Notes: generated by a model from the sequence alone, not told the origin. Shown: positions 1 through 11,454, numbered from the stretch's first letter. The stretch: 64,000 bases of DNA from Athripsodes cinereus (GCA_947579605.1 OX388310.1:2046001-2110000); one strand, 5' to 3'. Numbers and translations are program-made.

Positions 1-1205
1 ACGAGTACTCTTTGTGAAATTGCGCAACCATTAGAACTCTGAGAAGGAGATCCATTGGTATATGAGAGGAACGAATTGTGCTTTTCTTTGTCATACCCAC
101 CATTTGTTGATATTTTATGGGGCTTACCAACTACTGTTCTACTATGACGTGTGGAAAAATTTCGAGAGTTGACAGATATTGTTGGGGGATCTGGAGGGGT
201 AGCAAGAACTTCAGCGTATGAAGATTTAATTGAAGGGTGCAGTTTTGCTGCTTGAATATATGAAATATTAGAAACAGTCATAGAATTCTTTATAGCTCTT
301 TGCCTGGAATATTCAGGACACGAAGTACTTATCGCTTTGTGTGCTCCTTTACACTGAAAACATTTAATTTCTGCAGTCTTACACTCTTCTGAGGAGTGGT
401 TATCCCCACAATTAAAACATTTTGGCGGCGAACGACATCCAGCTTTTGCGTGACCATACTTACAGCAATTAAAGCACTGAATTGTTGGGAAATTATATTT
501 TTCAACATTGAAAGAGTTGTAGAGAATGTAAATATGGGATGGTAGAAATTGGCCTTCGAATGTTATTACTATACTCCTGGATGGTTTCCATTCGACAGAA
601 CCAGATGTTCTGTCTTTGTAATTCAGTCGTCTTATTTTTATTACGTTTTCCACTTCTGGATTCGATTCTAGAATGGACGATATCAATTCGTCATTTGTGA
701 TATCTAGTGGGATACCCCTTATTAAGCCCATTCTTGTGACGTTAAACGAGGGAATATATGCTCTAAAATTAGAGTTCGAAGATATAAATATATTTTTTAT
801 AAAAGTATTGGCCATAATTCCCGACGTGAACTCGAGAGAGATTTTAAATTTCCCTTCAGCTTTTAAAGAACCGTTTACGACGCCTTGAGTTTTTCTAGTA
901 TAAAGAAATTTACCGAACTGCAAGGGGGAAATAGATTTACCCTGTTCAGCATTTTGCACGAACACGATATAGGGCCCACATGATTTGTTTGAGTAAAAAT
1001 ACTCCCTGACGGGTGTATTAGAAGCAGAGTAAGAAGAAATAGGTGTAGCTGAGGTCTTATCAGTAGGTGCGAGATTAGCAAAATCAAAATCCATGTTAAG
1101 TGTATGGTCTGTTTCTAAGTTTTGATGTGTTCTCTTTCTCTTTGGATCGGGGGGATCCGGAGGAGGAGGAGCTGGTGGAAGAGTGTGAGGTGGATCGCCA
1201 TCCAT
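1..1205 (-). CDS. Gag-like ORF1 of a non-LTR retrotransposon (partial, runs off left edge)
   Basis: Reading the minus strand from the ATG at 1205, the frame stays open for 401 codons to the window edge. The N-terminus is proline-rich and basic (DPPHTLPPAPPPPDPPDPKR). The middle has an RNA-binding-like region, and then three zinc knuckles follow: CFNCCKYGHAKAGC (435-476), CFNCGDNHSSEEC (381-419) and CFQCKGAHKAISTSC (318-362). Triple CCHC knuckles after a weakly conserved domain are typical of ORF1 nucleic-acid chaperones of Jockey- and I-type insect LINEs, which coat the element RNA. ORF2 (endonuclease and reverse transcriptase) would lie to the left, outside the window. No stop or frameshift is visible, so this looks like a young copy. 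The start was chosen as the first in-frame ATG; a second ATG at residue 38 is possible. The clade is inferred and was not tested. Confidence 0.85.
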   Translation of the reverse strand, partial: MDGDPPHTLPPAPPPPDPPDPKRKRTHQNLETDHTLNMDFDFANLAPTDKTSATPISSYSASNTPVREYFYSNKSCGPYIVFVQNAEQGKSISPLQFGKFLYTRKTQGVVNGSLKAEGKFKISLEFTSGIMANTFIKNIFISSNSNFRAYIPSFNVTRMGLIRGIPLDITNDELISSILESNPEVENVIKIRRLNYKDRTSGSVEWKPSRSIVITFEGQFLPSHIYILYNSFNVEKYNFPTIQCFNCCKYGHAKAGCRSPPKCFNCGDNHSSEECKTAEIKCFQCKGAHKAISTSCPEYSRQRAIKNSMTVSNISYIQAAKLHPSIKSSYAEVLATPPDPPTISVNSRNFSTRHSRTVVGKPHKISTNGGYDKEKHNSFLSYTNGSPSQSSNGCAISQRVL

Positions 1206-2195
1206 CTCTATTAAAATAAAATTAAAATGTTAAAAATAACCAAAGATAGTCTTACCAGAGCTGCAACAAAAAACAAGAAAAAAAATTGAAAAATAAAACT
1301 AAAAAAAATCAACTGAAGCCGGCCCTCAACCGGAATGTAGAAAAAATAATAATTAAATTATTATAAATTTTAAATAACACCGCACAGCAATAGACACAAC
1401 CGAATGATCAAAGGTATTGTCACCGAATGTTTAATCTTCTCAATCATGGTAAATTTCGTTCTTATCCTAGGACTTTTTAGGAGTAGTTATGTTAACAATA
1501 AAAAGTCGCAGGGGGTCAAGTTCCGTTAATATAATGGCTAAAGCATGACAAAGGTGTTTATTTTGATCAAAAAATCACGAACACGAATATGTGAGCAGGT
1601 GCATTATCGTGGAGTTTATTGAACAAATTAGCTTACTTCTCGAACTTCGCATATTATCACAAACACATTGATGAAGAAATATAAAAATTCACCTTATTTA
1701 TTGAACAAACCTCGTAGACCTATAGGTATGTAGCTAATATACAAAGTTCCTTCTCTCTTACTTGCTTGTACTCTCTTATTCTCCCGCTGTACACTTTCTT
1801 ATTCCTTCTTCTCCTTTTATTTCTTCCATCTAAGTACCTACGTACATAGTAGGTACATAACACCTAAAGAACTTTATCACTGAAATAGAGAAATAAGAGA
1901 GCATTCGGTAAATGCAGATGTGAAGGAAATTTCCTCAGGAAAGGTCAGGTTTTTAGCAGATACATTACTTATCTTGAATATCAATCGATTGATGATTACA
2001 TATTTTTGTACTTTAATCAAAATTTAGTAAATGTTTTTTTTTTATAAATAAATAATTTAATAATTAATAGGTATTGAATATTTATAAATTTAATGATTTA
2101 TAATTTAATTCAATTTATAATTTGTTTATAATTTATTATTTTGAGAACATTATCGATTATGTAACCTTAAATATTGTTTTTTTTCTGTTGTACTT
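1206..2195. other. Upstream region of the ORF1 element, otherwise featureless
   Basis: AT-rich sequence with no supported coding region. The first 300-350 bases (1206 to about 1540) may be the 5' leader of the minus-strand LINE, because the ORF1 start sits at their edge. I could not locate the element's 5' end or a target-site duplication. Nothing else is recognised. Confidence 0.4.
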
Positions 2196-2285
2196 CCATA
2201 CATACATACATACATAGACAATTCACACACAGATCGAGCTAGTCCCAAACTAAGATGAATCTTGTATCATGGGTACTAACTTGTT
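2196..2285 (-). repeat. tRNA-derived SINE (family 1), 3' fragment
   Basis: It matches the 3' body of the SINE seen more fully at 5583-5822 and 9423-9672. Shared blocks are the reverse complements of GACTAGCTCGAT and GTACCCATGATACAAGATTC. It is preceded by a short CATA run. Confidence 0.6.
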
Positions 2286-2909
2286 TTGTTTATGTAAATT
2301 CTTTTTAACTCTGACCTTGATGTGTGATTTTATAAACTTTGACTTGTGTATATGTGAATTGATATTGTGTAATAGTATGCTTTTGTACTCTGTCTCATAA
2401 TTTCAACATGTAAAAGGCCCACGCCGTGTATAATTATTGTAAATAAATAAATAAAATATTTACCCACAAAGTTGTGTTGCATTTTCATATGTTAAGTCAT
2501 AGGGTGCAATTTAAAAAAAATGCATTATGAAATCTATGTTAGTAGTGAGCATTTTTTATACATATGTACCTAAAGACTATAAATTCAAAGGAAAAATTGG
2601 TAATGGAGCGAATCAAATCGTGGGGCCAAAGTAATTTATTTTCAATTTTCAGCTATATAGGATGTGTAATACTTAAGTGGAAATAAGAAAAAGACAATTC
2701 AATGTTATCGTTTGTTTGACGATGTGTAATCGGATTAGTTTGACAATGACTTTATAAGTCGAAACCAGATCACTACTCAATAAAAAATTTAAGTTAATCT
2801 AAAACCAATTGGGTTTTTTCCATATATAATCATGGAGTTTTACAAAATTAACGTAGCAGTAAATATTATTAAATTTAAAGTAGGTGCGTTAACGTTGTGA
2901 AAATTCATT

Positions 2910-3142
2910 TTAATATTAATTTTAAAATGTAAAACTAAACACTGTTTAATTTTCACTATGATTATTAATTAGTCAATTTAATATAGACTAAATACTAATT
3001 GTTTTAAGTAAATCTTGCCCTGAAGATGCCTCAAGGCGAAAGCGCTTGGCAATTAGTATTTACATAGTCTATATTAAATTGACTAAATAATCATAGTGAA
3101 AATTACACAGTGTTTAGTTTTACATTTTAAAATTAATATTAA
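2910..3142. repeat. Palindromic element enclosing a hammerhead-like motif
   Basis: The left arm (2910-3001) and right arm (3050-3142) are inverted copies of about 92 bp with few differences, separated by 48 bases. The loop holds the ribozyme-like core annotated separately. Each arm contains the block AAACACTGT followed by TTTCACT-like sequence, which recurs in the other palindromes of this window. Confidence 0.7.
3008..3063 (+). ncRNA. Hammerhead-like ribozyme motif, type I, best-preserved copy
   Basis: Visible parts in order: stem I 5' strand GUAAAU (3008-3013) and UUGCC (3015-3019); core CUGAAGA (3020-3026); an extra U (3027); stem II GCC/GGC (3028-3030 with 3035-3037) and loop UCAA; GAA (3038-3040); minimal stem III AG-CG-CU (3041-3046); U at 3047, the predicted cleavage nucleotide; then GGCAA (3048-3052) and AUUUAC (3058-3063), which pair back to stem I. 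This is the organisation of the small type-I hammerheads known from Penelope-like retroelements. The U between the core A and stem II departs from the textbook core. Activity is inferred only. Confidence 0.6.
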
Positions 3143-3149
3143 CAGTGAA

Positions 3150-3196
3150 TATATATAATGAGTTACAATCCATTGGATTGGTCTGCAACGATTTAT
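3150..3196 (-). repeat. 3' end fragment of the RTE-type LINE
   Basis: The reverse complement matches the last coding bases and first 3' bases of the LINE at 33.7-36.5 kb: a GTTGCAGACCAATCCAATGG block, stop, then CTCATTATATATA. It is a very short 5'-truncated copy lying directly beside the palindromic element. Confidence 0.75.
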
Positions 3197-5336
3197 TCTA
3201 ATTTTGTAGAACAGTGTTCAACATCATCACAATATGAAGGACTTACTATAAAAGGGGTAACCTAATAATGTATATGAAGATGTTTGACCTCAGACATCTC
3301 TCATTCTTATCAAACAGAATATTACTATAACGCAAAGGTGTGCGTACGTGCGCCGTCATAAATTGTTTGAATATCGAAAGGGTTCACTCCGTAATATGTA
3401 TGTGGGGGAAGGTGGGATGCGAACCCCCATACCCTTAAAAAAAGCTCCCCACTTGTTGGTATTGGTATTCATCCCACAAACACGAGATTCAATATGGAAT
3501 TTATATTATTTTTATTGAAATATCAATTTGCGGTGAATATTTTAAGTATCTACCTACTTATTGTTTTGCTGTACCTACAGAGAGTATACTAAAAGCAAAA
3601 CGTAAAATAAATTGTATAATAATATAGTCGATACAGAAAATTTTCTCTCAATACAGTCTTTAGGTGGAAGCATAAGGAGGGTAGAGCGCAAGGGAAATCG
3701 TCAAGCTCATAAACCTAAAAAAACGATCTTCAGTGGGTCACAGTAAAATTAACAGACATCAACCTGTCCGCAGCGGACCAGTCAACCACTTTCAGGATAG
3801 GAGGATGGAGATTTTGTGTGAAAATAACATCATACGTTGAAATCTAGGTAACTATATTCAACGCAAGATTTAATTTCTTTAATTTATTTTAATGTCTAGA
3901 ACTTCAATGGCGTGAAGTAGTGAGACAAAACATGGGGAACTGCGACGTTTCCCATGAGGATGCGCTCGATAGAACCAAGTGTAGAAACAAGACAAGAAAG
4001 GCAAACCCCACAGTGGGACTAATAATTGCCCAAGGAGAAGAAGAAGAATGTATAGAACTTCAGAACAAACTGGCCAGACTTTGATAAGATTATTTGAAAT
4101 ATTCAGAGTTTCTATATACCATTTTATTCTCTCTGTCCCACTATCAAAGAAAAACAACTCGGTGAACTGTTTGTATTTGGAAAGTTTACCTATGTGTTTT
4201 TAAACGAAAAATGTATTACATAGTATTTTAAATTGGCTTACTTATTTGTAAAAAAATATTTTTAAATTATAATAATACCATGTTGGCCGAAAGAATGACT
4301 TGGAAATTTACTATGGTGACAAAATGCTTGTAATTTTCAGGTAAATGTTTCAGGCATTTTTATTTTACACCTGAATTAAATTTCAGTCTATTCGCATACC
4401 GCTATGGCTTAATTCATACCTCTAAAATGTTTTTGATTCCATGCATATCATTTGCATGCCATTATATAAAAATAAATTATATTTGTATTTTATAATGTAC
4501 AATGAACATTTTTTACAGAAAATTTGATGAAAAATTTATTTAATATTGATTGAAGTGTTTGTTGAGAACAAAATAAAACAATTTTTTCAAACATTATCCT
4601 TGTGTATTTATCACAGAACTCTTATATTTAATCCTGGTTCATTGGGCATGTCTAGCAAAAGAATAAAGTTATCCGATATTTTAATCAAAATCTTTTTTTT
4701 TATTTGTTTTTACTTATTAGCAGGATCAAACAGTCAGTTGCAGAAAACGTCAACAAAATATACACTGAATATGTTTACCAGTAAAGATTCTAAGTTTGCC
4801 AGAGATGTTTTAAAAAAACATCAAATTAAAAAGAATTATCATCACAACCTTTGAAATGAATTGAGAACTAAAATACATCACATACAAAAACAAAAAAATT
4901 TCATCTACATACACAATATGTAATTCTGTACAATAATGTATTTTTTTTATTTGTCAATTGACAGTTGTAGACCAATAGTTAGTATGAGCCAAAAACGATT
5001 GATATCCTGAAGAAGAATTTCAAAATTTGAATTTCATGAATTTCATTTTATTTATTAATTTAAAAGCATGTTGTGGTGATTGTATATTTGTATTTGTTCT
5101 TAACTTTGATGATTTTTTGAAACCCTTCTGGTAAATTTAGGATCTTCACTGGTCCACCTTTTGATTTTGTAAATTGTTATCATGTACTATAATCGACTGT
5201 CTGATCCTGTATACATTGTAAAAATAAAAAATAATAAAATAAAAATAAGATATTTTAGCCAGACACAATAGCCAGAGTCAGAAAATGCCTTAGAACAGAC
5301 GAAAGTCTTTGAGAATAATTAATTGCTTTTAAAATT
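3197..5336. other. Non-coding AT-rich stretch
   Basis: No supported gene. The short frames here have no recognisable domains and no splice context. A GAAG-rich patch near 4035-4048 is simple sequence. No tRNA, LTR or clear inverted-repeat element was recognised. Confidence 0.4.
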
Positions 5337-5475
5337 CGTGTAGAAAGACTTATCAGATATCTCGATTGGAAAACGGTGTTTACACAATGTAAAATTGTGC
5401 AAAATCTAATTGGAAGTGAAAAAGAAATGAGAAAGAGGCATCCCAACGATTAAAAATGGCTCAATGCTGACTTAA
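5337..5475 (+). repeat. Dispersed repeat (family D)
   Basis: Shares an ordered set of blocks with 46365-46490 and 54935-55055, and inverted with 55381-55478: GTTTACACAATGTAAAAT, then AAATCTAATTGGAAG, then CATCCCAACG, then a TGGCTC..GCTGACTTAAG end. No coding content; class unknown. Confidence 0.6.
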
Positions 5476-5582
5476 GTGATGTCCATGGACAACGATCACA
5501 AATTCCGCCATTCTTACTGTTACTACATAAGATTCACTGTTCAATTAACGATTGGTATATATATATACATTTTAAATTAACA

Positions 5583-5822
5583 TAACATACATAGACAAAT
5601 CACACAGATCGAGCTAGTCCTAAACTACGATGAATCTCATGTTATGGATACTAACGTGACGATAGACACATATACAATGCACTAAACACATATACATGTA
5701 AAACCCAGACCCAGGACAATTTAAAAAAGGTCATTCTTCACATTGCCCTGGTCGGGAATCGAACCCGGGACCTCGTGACTCAAAAGCAAGAACGTTACAT
5801 CCTAGAGACACTGGTCGCCTAA
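5583..5822 (-). repeat. tRNA-derived SINE (family 1), near complete
   Basis: On the minus strand a tRNA-like head with a good B box (GGTTCGATTCC) at about 5755-5770 follows a degenerate A box near 5810. The body contains CTGGGTTTTACATG and GTTAGTATCCATAACATGAG, and the 3' end reads GACTAGCTCGATCTGTGTGA. The head is too divergent to be a functional tRNA. Pol III transcription from the A/B boxes is expected for the class. Confidence 0.8.
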
Positions 5823-6237
5823 ATTAAACTATTGGTTTCATAAAATATTCTAATTCAGTAATAGTTAATCGTATAAACCGAATATTCTCCAATTGATGAG
5901 CAGAACATATTACATATCGGCAAAAGAACCGCAAAATAATTCGATTCGATTAATTAAAATATTTTCCCCATAGCGTGATGTTCATACAACATTAACATCA
6001 GTAAGTATTATTGGTTAGACAATAATAATAATAATATAATATTACGGTTCGTATTATGGATCGATTAGAATTTCAATCAATTATTTAATTAGTTAATACT
6101 GTTCCATTTGTAGTAATTCTTAATTTAATAAAATTTGTTGAATTCAGTGTAATTATTATTATGATGCAACGTAATGATGCAATACCTACATCAAAATTTT
6201 ATGTATTTATGAAGGAAGAGTAACATAATAATATATC

Positions 6238-6430
6238 GACTGTCCAGTTCTATAACTCAACAAGTAGAAATTCTTATATTCCAGAAACCGCCGTTTTTGT
6301 AATTTGGCTGTTTTTATATTATTATGCTTCTAAAGCACAACAGAACATGAAAAATATTATATAATAATTGCACTTAAAAACATATTTACGTTTTTTGTGT
6401 TCCGTTCAATAGTTAAACAATTCGAAATAT
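6238..6430 (-). repeat. Dispersed repeat (family E)
   Basis: The reverse complement aligns with 42190-42400: both run from a TTTAACnATTGAACGGA block through AAGCATAATAATAT to GTTGAGTTnTnGAACTGGAC. Fragments also occur at 41690 and 42003. Class unknown. Confidence 0.55.
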
Positions 6431-6573
6431 TCGTTTACTGAATTGAGAACAGATACATTTTTTCTACTAAATATTCAATATATAAAATAAACCGTTAATT
6501 TTTCATAGATATTTTTCTTTGTGAAATTAAAAGAGTGGGGTTAATTGCGTGTATTACCAATAAAATAAATGGC

Positions 6574-6745
6574 TTTTGGTGTTGTTAGACCGGTTATGTG
6601 GAATCGCCAACCGGTGCTGCTGAGAGATGGTCAGACGGTCACTAGCTTCAGAGGCAAACTTAAAACTGAACTCTTCACTGGCGCCCTTGAGACGGTCTAG
6701 GGACTGTGAAACGGCGTCATAAATAAAATAAAATCATCCAAAATC
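6574..6745 (+). pseudogene. LINE C-terminus relic with 3' tail
   Basis: A short frame reads WNRQPVLLRDGQTV then SFRGKLKTELFTGALETV and a stop (about 6597-6701). The WN..L..SF+..LK ending is typical of the C-terminus of Jockey/CR1-group LINE reverse transcriptases. It is followed by an AATAAAATAAAATC tail and a (CAT)n run at 6745-6762. A minus-strand relative is at 30938-31060. Confidence 0.6.
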
Positions 6746-6782
6746 ATCATCATCATCATCAAAACCAAATTTTCGAAAAGTT

Positions 6783-6935
6783 CTGTCCAGGGCCATATCA
6801 AAAAAGGTGACATTGTTTTTTTAAGCTTTATATGGTAGTTTCACGACACAAGCTTTTAGTAGCTTACTGTGAAAGGTGTATAAGGTTGTATTTGGGTTTA
6901 TAACAAAAACCCAGATATATCTTTTAAAAAAAAAG
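6783..6935 (+). repeat. SINE (family 2), 3' part
   Basis: Shares GACACAAGCTTTTAGTAGCTTACTGTGAAAG and the end GGGTTTATAACAAAAACCCAGATA (given here as landmarks in two pieces: ACACAAGCTTTTAG, TTTATAACAAAAACCCAGAT) with copies at 28610-28800, 42870-43005 and 53375-53505. The tRNA-like head is missing here. Confidence 0.55.
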
Positions 6936-6989
6936 TCTCATGTGGAAAATTTACATATGTATACATAACCGCATACTGTGGTTAATTTT

Positions 6990-7125
6990 TATTTATTCAT
7001 TCTTTACTGTACATTAATTACAAACAATTACATAAAACGTATACATTCAAATTAAATACAATCAATATACAGAGGGCAAGTTTATTGCAAAGGCGCGATC
7101 TCTTCAAACTAACCCAAATTGTAAA
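6990..7125 (-). repeat. 3' end of a LINE family (tail type 1)
   Basis: On the minus strand it starts TTAGTTTGAAGAGATCGCGCC, continues with TCTGTATATTGATTGTATTT and ends in an AATAAATAAA tail. The same end follows a recognisable LINE C-terminus at 44175-44690, so it is the 3' untranslated region of that family. Other copies are at 14560-14700 and 21008-21127. Confidence 0.65.
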
Positions 7126-7198
7126 ATAACATCGATTTATAGTTAAAATGATCTAGGGTTTTTGTGTATACATTGTGAAAAGACATTTTGAAACATTT

Positions 7199-7394
7199 AA
7201 TATTAACAAAAACACTGTTTACTTTTCACTATTGATTTATTTATTTTTCTTGGAAATGTCAAGCTAACTTGACGAAAGTACTTGAGTAATAAATAAAACA
7301 TATTTGTTATCAATAATACACTGTTTGAGTGATCTAGATCATTTGAGTAATAAATCAATAGTGAAAAGTAAAAAGTGTTTTTGTTAATATCAAA
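7199..7394. repeat. Palindromic element with degenerate hammerhead-like centre
   Basis: Arms 7199-7242 and 7348-7394 are inverted copies carrying the shared AAAAACACTGTTTACTTTTC end. Between them, 7249-7285 has a six-pair stem II (GUCAAG-CUAA-CUUGAC), the GAAA segment and a minimal AG-UA-CU stem III. The CUGAnGA part is damaged (CUUGGAAA). Confidence 0.55.
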
Positions 7395-8639
7395 TATGGT
7401 TTCTCTTTTGCTTGGGTTTTATGGGTGTATAGAACATATTTCATATAATTAGCCTTCTGTTTACCTTACATATGGTATAAGCCGTAATGGTACAAAAAGA
7501 TATAAGACAGATGGTTATTTTATTTTAGATCATAAAAAAAATAGTATATTATTTAAAAATATTAGCGAATGCTATAAATAACTTATTAGAGATGTATCAA
7601 ACTGTAAATAACTTGACATGCTAATGAATTAGCTGATCATTATAGACATGGTAACTCTCTATAATATTATTATTATTAATTGTAATCAGTAGATTATTTC
7701 ATTCCCGACAAACCATATGCATGGTTAATAACAATACGTTACTACATATATACACTACACCAGTAGTTATAGGTTATAGGATTATGTTATATTGTGAAAT
7801 AACGTTACAATAAAATACATTGTTATGGAGTGAAATACTAATATCGTTATAAATAGCGTACACATCCAACATTAAATTAATAATAATAGTTTTAGCTCAA
7901 GGAATGGTACAAAATAACTGACTTCAACTTAACATGATTAGCAAAAATGGCATACATAAAATCACGAATGTACAACTTAATATTTTTATTTATGTAAAGG
8001 AGCATTTGCATAATAGGTTTGCATACAACGTGTAGAAAGTAATGAATAATAAACAGATATGCATAAAAATTGTGTTTATCCACACCAAGATGTATGCATT
8101 ATAAAGCTTAATATGATTGTGCATATCAATTACGTGTTGACAGACAACACGAACGTAAAAGAATCTGAAGTATTTTTAGAGTATCTATTATTTTATTGTC
8201 GTTTAACTTGATTTGGGCAAAACGCACAGGTGACAAAATCTACGAGATATCTCTATTAGTTTTGTCATTTGTGTATTATACCCAAATCCAAGTATGAAAA
8301 TGTACCTATGATAAATCTTAGTATAAAAATGAATCCATGTATTGTTATATTATATGTAGTAGTATTATTACGTATGTATATTTGTATGAGTGCGCAGGTG
8401 TTTATGTTTTTTGGTCTATTTTTTTGATATATTTTGTTAATGGCATAAGCCGTATGTTTGGTTGAATAAATAAATCCAGTCAAACGGTAAAAAAACTGAC
8501 AACATAAATTTCTTGTATTTTATATATTCCTGAAAAGCGCGAAGTCATTGAGAGATCATTATCAATTAATATCCAAATATGAGTATTAACATGATTAAAT
8601 AATGAGTTTTTGACTATGTATTTAAAATTACACTTATTA
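7395..8639. other. Non-coding AT-rich stretch
   Basis: No gene, RNA or class-identifiable repeat could be supported here. The short frames near 7.9-8.5 kb show no domain or splice context. Confidence 0.4.
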
Positions 8640-8941
8640 TTTTTTTTAAGGTCTACGACTGGTTTTGATACGTTAGTATCATTGACGAGCAGATTTAAAT
8701 CTTTTGTAAAACTGTTTTAAATCTGCTAAATCAGCAGTACATTAATAAGATTTATGAGATTAGGACTTTTATCTGTACCTATTCAATCTGAATCAAAATA
8801 AAATATCTCAAAATATACTTTACACAACAAATATTAAATGCTTTAAAAAGATAATGCTAAGTAAACGTTAGGTTTTATTTGCACTAATCTAATAATTCAA
8901 ATATTCTATATTATCTTGTTTTACTTTGTGGAAATTTATTA

Positions 8942-9050
8942 TAAAATATTATATTTAAAATAAAATTAAAAATACTACCTATTTCATTCCGCTATTTGTC
9001 TCATTATGAAATGAAACAGTGTTTTTAATTTAATTTTAAATATATTCTAA
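8942..9050. repeat. Small palindromic element
   Basis: Two inverted arms of about 45 bp (8942-8990 and 9005-9050) carry the AAAAAnACTnnnTTTCAT block related to the ends of the other palindromes. There is no hammerhead core in the short loop. A degenerate core-like stretch lies nearby on the minus strand (about 8670-8720: UAC-UAAC-GUA hairpin followed by an AAAAC). Confidence 0.4.
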
Positions 9051-9422
9051 TGATTCAAATAGACGAGGCATTTTTCTATGCATACGTGTTTCCAAAGTCG
9101 AGTTATAAAGACGAATTAATGCTTTTCAGAAAGCTCTGGTGCAACATCTAGAAACAAGTTTTAAGCCTTATAATACCTACATGCACCTACAATCCGTATC
9201 ATTGCAATTTACTTACCTGCTTTCTTCATACTCCTAGAATTAAAGAAATTGGATAAGAAACTCCAAGTACTTAAGTATGCATCCGGAACTACGGACAGCA
9301 GAACCAACTTCATGTATGTATCTACACGCCATGCCTTGATCTGGTTTTCATATTGACGATTGTAACATTAACCCACAAAAACGACAGTTTTAAATTATGT
9401 GTCATAAAATGATTTTTTGCAT

Positions 9423-9672
9423 TCGCGGCCGATGTGGCGCGGAGGTAATGATCTTGCCTCTGAGTCACGAGGTTCCGGGTTCGATTCCCGGCCAGAGCAA
9501 AGTGATGAATGACCTTCTTCAAATTGTTCTGGGTCTGAGTGTAACATGTATTTGTGATTAGTGCATTGTATTTTTTATGTATTGTCGTGTAAGTACCCAT
9601 AATAGGTACAAGATTCATGTCTGAGTTTGGGACTAGCTCGATATGTGTGAATTGTTTATGCATGTTGTATTA
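9423..9672 (+). repeat. tRNA-derived SINE (family 1), full-length copy
   Basis: A tRNA-like head of about 75 bases has A-box-like TGGCGCGGAGG and B box GGTTCGATTCC (9478-9488). It is followed by the family body (GTCTGAGTGTAACATG, GTACCCATAATAGG, GGGACTAGCTCGATATG) and an AT-rich end near 9672. The acceptor stem does not close, so this is not a tRNA gene. Confidence 0.8.
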
Positions 9673-10137
9673 TGTTATTCATTGTGTCGGTGTTAAGGTA
9701 CTTGGTAGTAGAATTCCATAATAAAATTAAAAAAACAAATGCTTTGTTCTACTTTGACATTGTCAATCTCTGATTGGCAACGTCCTAACAATACGGCGTT
9801 CTTGAGGTCTTGTTATGAGTAAACGTAGCTTTACAAACTATTCGTTTGAAAATAAAAAGGTTTCTGAATTTTAACAGTTTTCCAGTGTTTGCTGCGCCGT
9901 GTTTCTTTATGTTCCGAATGGTTCAATCAAGCTAAGTGTAGTAGAGTTGATATGGTCACAATTGGAGCGGAGATTGTATGAAGAAACCAGAGCTTTGTTA
10001 AGGAAATATCTGTTCAATATATTCAGTTTTATACAAACACTATGATAATATCGTTACTTGTAGTGAACTAATGTGTTACAGAGCCACGTGTATCTAATAT
10101 TTAAAATTTCGCCCTTATATTATTTGTAGTATATTAG

Positions 10138-10396
10138 TGAGCGAATGCAAGATGAAAGAATGACGAAGAGGATGTATTTGTCTGAAAGAGGAGGTGTGAG
10201 GAAGCGTGGACGGCCAAGAACCACGTGGCTTGAGCACGTGGATCAAATCCTAAAGGACGGCCGCGTGTTGAGTAAGAGAAATCGGCGAACATGTATGAGA
10301 AACTGGATGAATGTGAAGGAAGCGAAAGAAGTTTGTAAGAATAGATCTATATGGCGTTCCGTTCTCTCTGCCTACCCCTCCTGGGACACGGCGTGA
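10138..10396 (+). pseudogene. C-terminal relic of an RTE-like LINE (family R2)
   Basis: An 83-codon frame reads ERMTKRMYLSERGG, GRPRTTWLEHVDQILKDGR, NRRTCMRNWM, then a WRSVLSAYPSWDTA end and stop. This is the conserved tail after the reverse transcriptase in RTE-like endonuclease-reverse transcriptases of insects. Everything upstream (endonuclease and RT) is missing, so this is a 5'-truncated insertion. A longer relative is at 26963-27576. The reading frame of this remnant is uninterrupted. Confidence 0.75.
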
Positions 10397-10544
10397 GGGT
10401 ATAGATAGGTAGATAGAGATATTAGTATTATAGGATTTCTCAAAATATAATAGGTTTTCTATAAATTTCTGTGAGTTTTCGAATGTCTTTTAATGAAAAG
10501 GTGTTCGAGCAATCTTATATATAATTAGAACATAACATGCAGAT

Positions 10545-10690
10545 AAGTATAGACAATTCATACAGATCGAGTTAGTCCCAAACTTTATCTTAATACGAAT
10601 CTTGTAGGTATTATGGATACCAACAACGATACGATACTAAACAATGCAAACACATATCATATAACACCCATACCCAGTACAATTTAGAAA
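10545..10690 (-). repeat. tRNA-derived SINE (family 1), 3' body
   Basis: Reverse complement of the family-1 body: CTGGGTATGGGTGTTATATG, GGTATCCATAATACC, GGGACTAACTCGATCTG. The tRNA-like head is missing. Confidence 0.65.
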
Positions 10691-10694
10691 AAAA

Positions 10695-10815
10695 TAAATA
10701 TACTTTCAAAAGGGACGAGAAAGTGTTGCTTAAAAGATTCCCACGAAGGCGGTTTTGGCTGGTTGGCCCTTCAGGCCTGCCCGATAGCCCGTCCATGAGG
10801 ACAAATTTGGTTTGA
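10695..10815. repeat. Dispersed repeat (family F)
   Basis: Blocks such as AAGATTCC, GGnCCTTCAGnCTnCCC and TGAGGACAA are shared in order with 19455-19585, and more weakly with 33125-33185. No coding content; class unknown. Confidence 0.4.
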
Positions 10816-11454
10816 ATATGCGGATAAATAGGAGTTCACAACTCTTGAGATATCTGGGTGGATTTAGCTCTATTCATATTCATTCACGATCTGCACATAA
10901 CAAATGTGCAGATCGTCCTCTCTTTACCAATGAAATTCGACTATTTGTCCACCAACACAATAAATAAGACCGTTTCGATGGGTAAATTGTACCGTAGTAT
11001 AGAATTATACGTCTCTGTTCTTGAGTATAAAATTATAATTATATCGATACCTGTATATATGTATAATAGAGTAAGTAACTACCTGTGTAAGGTGGACGTT
11101 ACTAATTGAATTCTTAAGATCGACTAGTTGTTGGAACAAATTAATGTTACTCCACGGATAACAATGTCAGGTTCTGAGAACATTGCACGAAAGGTTTCAA
11201 GCATGCAACTTCATACACACATAATACAGTGCTAACTGTGTTATTACTCTAATACTGACTACACATACCTACATTCACGTGAATACCAACCTTACATTTT
11301 TTTTTATTTTTTTTTTATTTTATCATAACATACAGCGTGAGCCTTTTGCATGTAGAGAGTAAATAAGAAATACATGACAGATAAAAAAGTACACCGAAAC
11401 AAGACAACCATGAAAAAAAGAACAATAAATAATTTAAAATTATATGATGCATAT

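Noticed and set aside
3879..4157. 92-codon minus-strand frame
   Set aside because: No recognisable domain, and part of it is a GAAG-rich simple tract read in antisense.
9423..9500. tRNA gene candidate
   Set aside because: Has a B box but no closing acceptor stem; the same head and body recur at 5583-5822 and 47785-48030.
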